Assembly: GCA_017505505.1 (NCBI GenBank)
Contig: JAFVPA010000052.1
Coordinates: 1 to 12,748, forward strand
DNA length: 12,748 nucleotides
Reading direction: 5' to 3'
Source: Oscillospiraceae bacterium
GTDB taxonomy: Bacteria; Bacillota_A; Clostridia; Oscillospirales; Oscillospiraceae
The position numbers and the translations under genes are program-made. Positions 6,449 through 12,748 of this stretch are shown here, piece after piece. The notes beneath the pieces were generated by a model. It worked only from the letters and a program-made list of their open reading frames with translations. It was not told where the DNA came from and made no database searches. Each line of letters begins with the position of its first letter. Position 1 is the stretch's first letter.

Positions 6449-7041
6449 CCAGGCTGGTCCATTTTTTTAATTATCTCTTCCAACGCTTCCAATGTATACA
6501 GCAGATTCAGCGCCTGAAGCATGGCATTGCTGCTCATATGTTCCGGAAGGTCCAGTTTTTTTAGTAAAGCCAGACGTTTTGCCGACGCATCCGGGCCACC
6601 GGACAGGCCCAGGGCCATCAAATCCTGCTTGGTGATCTGCTGTCGGGTTGGCACATTTTCACCCTCGATGGTGGCACCGCTCTTTCGCAGGGCTTCCAGA
6701 ATGATTTCCCGGGACATGCCCTCTACACCCAGCTTACCTTCCTTGCCGGGGGCGGATTTGCGTTTTTCCTTCCCCATAATATCCGGGATGTAGGCATGCT
6801 TCAGATACTTTCCAGGGATCGCGCTTTTGATATGATTGCGGATCACAAACCCGGCCCCATCAGAATCTGTGAAGACGATCAGTCCTCTGGACTGGGCAAT
6901 CCGCCGCAGCAGGGCCATCTGCTGCTTATCCTTAAAAATACCAAAGCCGGAGGTTTCCAGAATGGGGGCATCGATAATCTGGGAGAGTGTGTTTTTATCG
7001 TATCGTCCCTCCACCACGATGGCTTCCTTTATTTTAACCAT
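6445..7041 (-). CDS. rnmV: Ribonuclease M5 (TOPRIM domain)
   Basis: RNase M5 makes the final cuts in 5S rRNA precursors, acting on the 5S rRNA-ribosomal protein L18 complex in Gram-positive bacteria. The 198-aa sequence opens with KEAIVVEGRYDKNTL and has the TOPRIM acidic residues Glu11, Asp59 and Asp61 (FTDSDGAG), then RNHIKSAIPGKYLKHAYIP and GVEGMSREIILEAL, the pattern of the N-terminal catalytic domain. The C-terminal part (about 120-198) fits the substrate-binding domain. Length is near the family norm of about 180-190 aa. The ATG has AGGAGG 6 bases upstream. The start overlaps the holA stop by 8 bases, which suggests translational coupling. The gene is often beside rsmA in Firmicutes; here it follows holA. 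Its TAG stop lies inside the adjacent two-hairpin repeat, so the last residues (DQPG) may be modified by that insertion. Confidence 0.92.
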   Translation of the reverse strand: MVKIKEAIVVEGRYDKNTLSQIIDAPILETSGFGIFKDKQQMALLRRIAQSRGLIVFTDSDGAGFVIRNHIKSAIPGKYLKHAYIPDIMGKEKRKSAPGKEGKLGVEGMSREIILEALRKSGATIEGENVPTRQQITKQDLMALGLSGGPDASAKRLALLKKLDLPEHMSSNAMLQALNLLYTLEALEEIIKKMDQPG

Positions 7042-8083
7042 TTCTTCCCTCCTGGGCCAGCTGCAAAATCAGCAGTTCCAGCAGCCGCTCGCTGTCATCG
7101 AAGGAGGTTTTCATTTTATAGTCCGTATCCAGCACCAGCTCTGCGGCCCTCCGGCAGAATTCCGGCCGGTAACGCCGGGCTGCTTCCATGCTCTTCCGGG
7201 CAGGATAGTCCGGAATGCCATAAAGCTTCGCCAGTTCTGAGGAATTACGGCCATTGTCCAGCAATGTCCGGGCTGTAGCGATCCGGCGGAAGTGGCCGCC
7301 TACCGCACCCAAAATCGCAATGGGCTCCTGCTGCATTTTGAGAAGCTGCTGCAATTTCAGCAAAGCCTGGTCATAGCGGCCTGCACTGAGCAGGTCCGTC
7401 ATCTGGAATACTACAGCATCCAGAACAGGTTCGGTAACGGCATCGATGTCTGTTTTTTTGATCTCATCCGCACCGGAGTAGGCGCAGATCTTCTCGATCT
7501 CACCGCTTAAGGCGGTCATGGTGCCCCCGGTGATGTCGATGAGGTAAGCACACAGGTCTGTAGAGATGCGCTTTTTATGGGCGGCAAAGTGCCTCTTGAC
7601 CCAGGCGATCAGATCCCGCTGATCCTGTTTGGCAAACTCTACGATGGTGCCATGCTTATACACGGCCTCCCAGAGTTTTTTCAGCCGCTTGTCCGGCTTC
7701 CAGGACACTGTAAGATAGGTAAACACCACGGTGCAGTATTCCGGAATGTCCGAGAGGATCTCCGTCATTTTGCCCCGGTCAGCTTCGTTCATCTTGAACA
7801 GGTCGATATCGTCTATCTGAACGAAGGTCGCTTCCGCCATCATGGGCAGGTTCTCTACCGCATCGGAGAAGCTCTGGATATCGAAGGTTTCGTTGTTGAG
7901 CCGGTGATAGTTGAAAGCTTCCGTCAGTTCATCCAGAAGCTGCTTCTTCATCTGGGTCAGATAATGATTCAGCAGGAAGGTTTCCTCACCATGGAAGAAA
8001 TACAGCCGTCCCAGTTCTTTGCTTTTCAGTTGTGCCTTCAGCTCCTGAAGGGCATTCCCCGCCGGGGCGGTCTTTTTTGCCAT
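7034..8083 (-). CDS. holA: DNA polymerase III subunit delta
   Basis: The delta subunit of the clamp loader opens the beta sliding clamp so that it can be placed on DNA. The 349-aa protein begins MAKKTAPAGNALQELKAQLK, followed by the characteristic early segment LYFFHGEETFLLNHYL (27-42). It then has the acidic central region VQIDDIDLF, a helical middle with GGTMTALSGEIEKICAYSG, and the C-terminal collar-type segment HFRRIATARTLL. Its length is normal for the family (about 340 aa). I chose the ATG at 8083 because AGGAG lies 8 bases upstream and the protein then starts as expected. The frame is open further up to 8272, but that stretch overlaps the end of comEC. Only 4 bases separate the comEC stop from this start, and the 3' end overlaps rnmV, so it sits in the middle of an operon. 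Confidence 0.92.
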   Translation of the reverse strand: MAKKTAPAGNALQELKAQLKSKELGRLYFFHGEETFLLNHYLTQMKKQLLDELTEAFNYHRLNNETFDIQSFSDAVENLPMMAEATFVQIDDIDLFKMNEADRGKMTEILSDIPEYCTVVFTYLTVSWKPDKRLKKLWEAVYKHGTIVEFAKQDQRDLIAWVKRHFAAHKKRISTDLCAYLIDITGGTMTALSGEIEKICAYSGADEIKKTDIDAVTEPVLDAVVFQMTDLLSAGRYDQALLKLQQLLKMQQEPIAILGAVGGHFRRIATARTLLDNGRNSSELAKLYGIPDYPARKSMEAARRYRPEFCRRAAELVLDTDYKMKTSFDDSERLLELLILQLAQEGRNG

Positions 8084-8087
8084 GGTG

Positions 8088-10307
8088 TCATCTCCTGATG
8101 GTAAAACTTCCCAGCTGGTCCGTCCGGTATACGGTACAGCCGTATGTTTGCAGACGCTCCAGGGTCTCCGGAGCCGGATGACCGTAGGAATTGTCCCGGC
8201 CTGCGCTGATGCAGACAATTTCGGGACGGACGGCGGCCAGCAGTTCCTCACAAGTAGAATGCTTCGAGCCATGGTGTCCTGCTACCAGGATATCCACATC
8301 CGGGATATCCGCGCTGCGCAAAAGGGAGCGCTCTCCAAAGTCATTGCGGTCGCCAGTCACCAGTATATCACAATTTTTCGTATCAAACAAGATACATAAA
8401 CTCATTTCATTGCTGTTTCCCGGAAAAGTTGGGGGGTATATTTTGATATTCGTCTCTCCCAGTGCAAGCGCAAGGGGTTCCGATGCATAAATGGTATGCC
8501 CGCTTGTGCTGTCCTCCAAATTGGAATGGACCGGAGGCAGAACAAGAAGATCCGTATCCAGCCGGGATAAGAGATTCACCGCACCGCCTGCATGATCCCG
8601 GTCAAGATGGGTCAGGATCAGTCCATCCAGCTTGGGGATGCCCTGGCTCAACAGGGTCTCTGCGGCCATATCCGCTGACTGTGTATCACTGTCCCCGCCG
8701 CAGTCCACCAGAAAGCTTCGCCCCTCTGCCTGGAAAAGCAAACACTGACCTTGTCCTACATCCAACACCGTGAGGCGGATAGCATCCTGCATCGGTTCCA
8801 GCCACCCGGCCAGCAGCGCTATGCACAGGCCCAGGGCCGCACAGCAGCTTAGGGTCACAGGTTTTCTGTTCTTGCTGATCAGAAAGAGGATCAGCAGAAT
8901 ATAGACAAAAAACAACCAGGCCGTGATGTAAGGACTGACTGTGTATACCGCAGCCAACGGAATATCCGCCATGGTCTTTGCCACAAACAGGACATAGCGT
9001 ATCGGAAGGGATATCCATTGCGCGAATACTGCTGCCGCTGCCGGAAGAAGCAAATGCAGCAGGCAGACCCCCATGATCCCATAGAAAATAAAGCTGATGA
9101 CCCACAGGGCCAGCAGATTCGTCAGCGGCCCCACAAGACTGACCATACCAAAATAATAGGCACACAGAGGTGTGGTGATCGTCATGGCACTTAGCGTAAT
9201 GGATACAGAGGCGCAGAACCATTTCACAAAGAATCGTCTTACACGACCTTCGTTTAACTCGCCAAACAGGGACAAAAGCCATTTGCGGATATCCCCATCG
9301 AACAAATAGATCCCGGCCACGCTTCCTGCGGAAAGCTGAAGACTGACAGAGGTTATAGCGAGCGGGTTGACAAACAGGATCACCAGCACCGCAAAGGACA
9401 AAGCCGTGGGACCGTCATATTCCTGCTCTGCCAACATCGCCAGCAGCATAAGCGCGCACATAATGCAGGAGCGGCTTACCGAGGGTGTAAACCCCGCAAT
9501 GGCTGCGAACAGGAACAGGGATGGGAAGCCCACAAGCGCTGTGAGCCAACGCTTTTTTAAGGTAACGGTGCTAAGCAGCCCAAACAGGATTGATACATGC
9601 AGGCCCGATACAGCGATGACATGGCGGATACCGCTGACCTTAAAGTCTGTATCTGTCTCATAGGAAATATCCGAAGTGTCTCCGATCAGCAGCGCCTTTG
9701 CAAAGGGGGCCGTATCCTCCGGGAAGTGGCGCACAAGAACAAACCTTATTTTGTGGCGAAGGACCGCAGGGATATCCCACTTTCCCGGGGAATTCCGCAG
9801 TACTTCTGTATCCCCATCCTGATACGCCAGAAGAAAGATGCCCTTTCCCTGATGGTAGACAGAATCCTTTGTTCCCTCCGGCGTGGTGATCCGGACGCGG
9901 AAGGGGCCTGTTACGGTATTTCCCGGGGCAAGTTGTTCCATGTCATTCATATAAACAATGACCCGGTATGGTTTTCCATTGATACGAAGCATCCCGTCGA
10001 ACCGGATGCCGTAGTTGGTTTCTTCGCTGTAATCGGCAACACGGAAGGTGACGGTTTGGACAGAGCCATCCAGTGCTGCCGCATCCCGCAAGTACAGTTC
10101 CTCGTATTTCTGAAACCAGCATAGGCCTACGGAGCAGCCAAGAAGGATGCATAGTGCCACTTTGACAGGGTTCCCCGTTCTTCGCCAAAGCAGACACAAT
10201 ATCAGCAGAATCATAGCAGGAAAAACCGCAAAATATCGCGGTATTCTGTAGGACAAGACGGCACAGGACAGGGTGAAGCCCAGCGTAAAGTATAATAAGT
10301 GTCGCAT
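8088..10307 (-). CDS. comEC: ComEC/Rec2 family DNA uptake channel protein
   Basis: ComEC forms the inner-membrane channel through which one strand of DNA enters during natural transformation. The 739-aa protein has N-terminal membrane helices (about 4-65), an extracellular OB-like region (about 80-180), and the Competence domain with GIRHVIAVSGLHVS (226-239) followed by many membrane helices (about 240-500). The C-terminal metallo-beta-lactamase-like domain has LDVGQG (515-520), the metal-ligand motif HLDRDH (567-572), VTGD (650-653), AGHHGSKHS (676-684) and His710. All three domains are complete and the likely nuclease metal ligands are kept. I chose the ATG at 10307, with GGAGG about 7 bases upstream; a GTG at 10355 extends the frame by 16 residues but has no ribosome binding site. 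holA follows immediately, as in other Firmicutes. Whether the host is naturally transformable cannot be judged here. Confidence 0.93.
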   Translation of the reverse strand: MRHLLYFTLGFTLSCAVLSYRIPRYFAVFPAMILLILCLLWRRTGNPVKVALCILLGCSVGLCWFQKYEELYLRDAAALDGSVQTVTFRVADYSEETNYGIRFDGMLRINGKPYRVIVYMNDMEQLAPGNTVTGPFRVRITTPEGTKDSVYHQGKGIFLLAYQDGDTEVLRNSPGKWDIPAVLRHKIRFVLVRHFPEDTAPFAKALLIGDTSDISYETDTDFKVSGIRHVIAVSGLHVSILFGLLSTVTLKKRWLTALVGFPSLFLFAAIAGFTPSVSRSCIMCALMLLAMLAEQEYDGPTALSFAVLVILFVNPLAITSVSLQLSAGSVAGIYLFDGDIRKWLLSLFGELNEGRVRRFFVKWFCASVSITLSAMTITTPLCAYYFGMVSLVGPLTNLLALWVISFIFYGIMGVCLLHLLLPAAAAVFAQWISLPIRYVLFVAKTMADIPLAAVYTVSPYITAWLFFVYILLILFLISKNRKPVTLSCCAALGLCIALLAGWLEPMQDAIRLTVLDVGQGQCLLFQAEGRSFLVDCGGDSDTQSADMAAETLLSQGIPKLDGLILTHLDRDHAGGAVNLLSRLDTDLLVLPPVHSNLEDSTSGHTIYASEPLALALGETNIKIYPPTFPGNSNEMSLCILFDTKNCDILVTGDRNDFGERSLLRSADIPDVDILVAGHHGSKHSTCEELLAAVRPEIVCISAGRDNSYGHPAPETLERLQTYGCTVYRTDQLGSFTIRR

Positions 10308-10380
10308 AACGTTCCTCCCCAAGGGAATATATGGCAGTTTGCGTGCAAGCCGCACTGCTGTAAACTACCTCAAAAGAGGT
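10308..10380 (-). other. Gap between alaS terminator and comEC
   Basis: These 73 bases should hold the promoter of the comEC operon, but I find no good pair of -35/-10 hexamers. TATATT occurs about 20 bases before the ribosome binding site but lacks a -35 at a suitable distance. A 5-bp hairpin (10367-10371 with 10376-10380, AAAA loop) lies next to the T run of the alaS terminator. Expression may depend on a weak promoter or on read-through from alaS. Confidence 0.4.
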
Positions 10381-10413
10381 AAAAAAGAGGCGCAGCCTGG
10401 TCGGCTGCGCCTC
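10381..10413 (-). terminator. Rho-independent terminator of alaS
   Basis: A perfect 11-bp GC-rich stem (10387-10397 with 10403-10413) with a 5-base loop is followed on the minus strand by six T residues (10386 down to 10381). It starts 13 bases after the alaS stop codon. Confidence 0.95.
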
Positions 10414-10426
10414 TGCATGTTTTCAA

Positions 10427-12748
10427 TTACTTGACCTTGGTGGCCACGAAGCCGGCAACACCTGCCAGAGCTTCGTCCATCTTGGTGGCATCCTTGCCGC
10501 CGCCCATGGCGGAATCGGGCTTGCCGCCGCCGTTGCCGCCGCAGACATTGCAGACGAACTTGACGATCTCACCGGCCTTCACACCGGACTTGACGGCATC
10601 CTTGCCGCAGACAGCCAGGAAGGTGACCTTCTCGCCGCTGGCGGAAGCCAGAACGGCAACCACGGATGCATCCTTGTCTCTCAGAACATCGCCCATCTGG
10701 CGCAGCTTGGCTGCGTCCGCACCGGGGACCTTCACAGTCAGGACCTTAACAGCGCCAACCGTCTCAGCACCGGCGAGCATCTTGTCAACAGCACCGGCAG
10801 CTTCCTTAGCCTTAAAGGACTCGATTTCCTTCTTGAGGGCCTTGATCTCCTCCAGCTGGGCATTCAGCTTGGCTTCCAGCTCGTCGGCCTTCTTGACCTT
10901 CACAGCGGCGCAGACATTGCCCAGAGTTTCACGGGTCTTGGCGGCATCGGCAACAAAAGCCTTGCCGGTGATGGCCTCGATACGGCGGACACCGGAGGCA
11001 ACGGAAGCCTCGGAAACAATCCGGAAGGAACCGACCTTGGCCGTGTTGTCCAGGTGGGTACCACCGCACAATTCAATAGAATAGCCGCCCATGTTGACCA
11101 CACGGACCGTATCACCGTACTTCTCGGAGAACAGAGCTGTTGCGCCCATCTCCTTGGCCTCATGGATGGACATCTTGCGGATGTCAACACCGTAGCCTTC
11201 CAGGACAGCCTCCTGCACCAGCTCGTTGACCTTTTCAATCTCCTCAGCGGTCATGGCAGAGAAATGGGTGAAGTCGAAGCGAAGGTAATCCTCGTTGACA
11301 TAGGAACCGGCCTGGTGGACATGATCGCCCAGCACACTCTGCAGAGCCTTCTGCAGCAGATGGGTAGCGGAGTGGGCCCGCATAATGGCCTTGCGGCGCT
11401 CGGCATTCACAGCGACGGAAACGGTATCACCCACGTTCAGAACGCCGGACAGGACCTTACCGTAATGCATATACTTTCCGCCCTTGTTCTTCTGAACGTT
11501 ATTGACCTCGAACTTGGCGTTTGCGGTCTCGATGACACCATGGTCAGCCACCTGGCCGCCCATTTCGGCGTACATGCTGGTCTGATCCAGAACCAGAATG
11601 GCCTCAGCGCCCTCGCCAACGGTCTGCTGCAGTTCTTCTTCAGAAACAACCGCCAAAATCTTGGCAGTGTTATTCAGCGTTTCATAACCGACAAACTTGG
11701 TTTCGGGCATCTCCTTGCCGAAGTCGATACCGGCCCAGCCCAGGTCGCCTAGGGCCTTCCGGGCCTCACGTGCGCGGACCTTGTCCTCCTCACGCAGAGC
11801 GTTGAAGCCCTCCAGATCCAGGGTCATGCCCTCGTCCTCCACCATTTCGGCGGTCAGGTCGATAGGGAAACCGTAGGTAGCGGACAGCAGGAAGGCATCG
11901 GCACCGGAGAAGACGCTCTTGCCCTCGGCCTTGTGCTGCTGCATTTTTTCATTGAAGATGACCATGCCGGTATCGATGGTCTTGCCGAAGGACTCTTCCT
12001 CGATCTTCACGATGCGGGTAATATACTCGGCACGCTCCCGCAGATAGGTATAGTGGGACTCGTTCTCATGGACGACAGTTTCCACAACCTTGAACAGGAA
12101 GGGATCGTTGACGCCCAGCAGCTTGCCATGACGGGCAGCCCGGCGCAGCAGGCGGCGCAGAACATAGCCGCGGCCTTCGTTGCTGGGCAGGACGCCGTCG
12201 GCGATCATGAAGGTGGAAGCACGGATGTGGTCGGTGATGACACGCAGGGACACGTCCATCTTATAGGACTTGCCGTAGGAAGCACCGGTCAGCTCGGTGA
12301 CCTTATTGGTGATATTCATAACGGTGTCCACATCAAACAGGGAGTTCACGTCCTGGCAGACGACAGCCAGACGCTCCAGGCCCATGCCGGTGTCGATATT
12401 CTTCTGGACCAGCTCGGTGTAGTTGCCGTTGCCATCGTTATCGAACTGGGAGAAGACGTTATTCCAGACCTCCATGTAGCGGTCGCAGTCGCAGCCGACA
12501 GTGCAGCCTTCTTTACCGCAGCCGTACTTCTCGCCGCGGTCGTAGTAGATCTCAGAGCAGGGGCCGCAGGGACCGGAGCCATGCTCCCAGAAATTGTCCT
12601 TCTTGCCGAAGCGGAAGATATTCTCAGCAGGTACGCCGATCTCTTTGTTCCAGATCTCAAAGGCCTCTTCGTCGTTTTCGTAGATAGAGGGGAACAGGCG
12701 GTCTTCGGACAGGCCCACGACCTTGGTCAGGAACTCCCAGCTCCATGC
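10427..12748 (-). CDS. alaS: Alanyl-tRNA synthetase (partial, N-terminus outside the window)
   Basis: AlaRS charges tRNA-Ala with alanine and clears mischarged Ser/Gly. The frame runs to the window edge: the first visible residues are AWSWEFLTKVVGL, so the GTG at 12718 is an internal valine codon and not a start. About 773 residues are visible; AlaRS is usually about 870-880, so roughly 100 N-terminal residues are missing. Seen: the catalytic-domain segments GSGPCGPCSEIYYDRG and EGRGYVLRRLLRRAARHG; the editing-domain zinc ligands H-x3-H (AHSATH, 11360-11374) and C-x3-H (CGGTH, 11054-11068); a coiled coil (about 10790-10880); and the glycine-rich DHHA1 tail with CGGNGGGKPDSAMGGG (about 10500-10550). 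A Cys-rich insert (CGKEGCTVGCDCD, near 12490-12525) lies in the catalytic domain. The gene ends in a strong terminator. Identification is firm. Confidence 0.96.
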   Translation of the reverse strand, partial: AWSWEFLTKVVGLSEDRLFPSIYENDEEAFEIWNKEIGVPAENIFRFGKKDNFWEHGSGPCGPCSEIYYDRGEKYGCGKEGCTVGCDCDRYMEVWNNVFSQFDNDGNGNYTELVQKNIDTGMGLERLAVVCQDVNSLFDVDTVMNITNKVTELTGASYGKSYKMDVSLRVITDHIRASTFMIADGVLPSNEGRGYVLRRLLRRAARHGKLLGVNDPFLFKVVETVVHENESHYTYLRERAEYITRIVKIEEESFGKTIDTGMVIFNEKMQQHKAEGKSVFSGADAFLLSATYGFPIDLTAEMVEDEGMTLDLEGFNALREEDKVRAREARKALGDLGWAGIDFGKEMPETKFVGYETLNNTAKILAVVSEEELQQTVGEGAEAILVLDQTSMYAEMGGQVADHGVIETANAKFEVNNVQKNKGGKYMHYGKVLSGVLNVGDTVSVAVNAERRKAIMRAHSATHLLQKALQSVLGDHVHQAGSYVNEDYLRFDFTHFSAMTAEEIEKVNELVQEAVLEGYGVDIRKMSIHEAKEMGATALFSEKYGDTVRVVNMGGYSIELCGGTHLDNTAKVGSFRIVSEASVASGVRRIEAITGKAFVADAAKTRETLGNVCAAVKVKKADELEAKLNAQLEEIKALKKEIESFKAKEAAGAVDKMLAGAETVGAVKVLTVKVPGADAAKLRQMGDVLRDKDASVVAVLASASGEKVTFLAVCGKDAVKSGVKAGEIVKFVCNVCGGNGGGKPDSAMGGGKDATKMDEALAGVAGFVATKVK

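Noticed and set aside
6363..8091. Shared CCATGGTGTCA at the start codons of the ABC-F gene and holA
   Set aside because: Only 11 bases, includes the start codon itself, and CCATGGTGTC also occurs inside comEC near 8270; most likely coincidence.
8084..8272. Possible 63-residue N-terminal extension of HolA
   Set aside because: It overlaps the conserved end of comEC in another frame and has no family similarity; the start at 8083 has a proper ribosome binding site.
10431..11752. Plus-strand open frames of 217 and 232 codons opposite alaS
   Set aside because: Both are antisense shadows of alaS, Ala/Ser/Thr/Pro- or His-rich, without start signals.
1..12748. Search for CRISPR arrays, tRNAs, insertion sequences, phage genes, defence or toxin-antitoxin systems
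   Set aside because: No regularly spaced repeats, no tRNA-like cloverleaf, and no transposase, integrase or toxin motifs were seen; nearly all DNA is covered by recognisable housekeeping genes.

Overview
The window looks like an ordinary chromosomal segment of a moderately GC-rich Gram-positive anaerobe of the class Clostridia, most likely an Oscillospiraceae/Ruminococcaceae-type gut bacterium. The grounds are strong AGGAGG-type ribosome binding sites, a lipoprotein-type GH3 glycosidase, RNase M5 (a Gram-positive rRNA maturation enzyme), a comEC-holA pair as in Firmicutes, a Cys-rich N-terminus on Mrp, and a short GC-rich two-hairpin intergenic repeat of a kind I associate with these genomes. 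The placement is inferred from gene content, not from a database match.

Layout, plus strand (1-2417): the 3' end of rplL (ribosomal protein L7/L12) closed by a strong terminator; a leader with a 15-bp inverted repeat; an uncharacterised polytopic membrane protein (264-1181) with its own terminator; and a GH3 beta-N-acetylhexosaminidase lipoprotein (1248-2417). A bidirectional terminator then separates this block from everything to the right, which lies on the minus strand.

Layout, minus strand, in transcription order: alaS (alanyl-tRNA synthetase, N-terminus outside the window) ending in a perfect terminator; then comEC (DNA uptake channel), holA (DNA polymerase III delta), rnmV (RNase M5), an ABC-F translation factor, a small two-helix membrane protein and a NUDIX hydrolase. 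These six are closely spaced and probably form one transcription unit. mrp (Fe-S carrier ATPase) follows, with a consensus sigma-A promoter of its own just past the NUDIX stop codon.

The genes are mostly housekeeping: translation (rplL, alaS, ABC-F), rRNA maturation (rnmV), replication clamp loading (holA), DNA uptake (comEC), Fe-S delivery (mrp), nucleotide sanitation (NUDIX) and cell-wall turnover (GH3). I see no CRISPR array, phage, insertion sequence, toxin-antitoxin pair, defence system or tRNA, and no convincing new biological system. The points most worth a second look are the two-hairpin element that supplies the rnmV stop codon, the inverted repeat ahead of the unknown membrane protein, the perfect palindrome ahead of the NUDIX gene, and the two uncharacterised membrane proteins.
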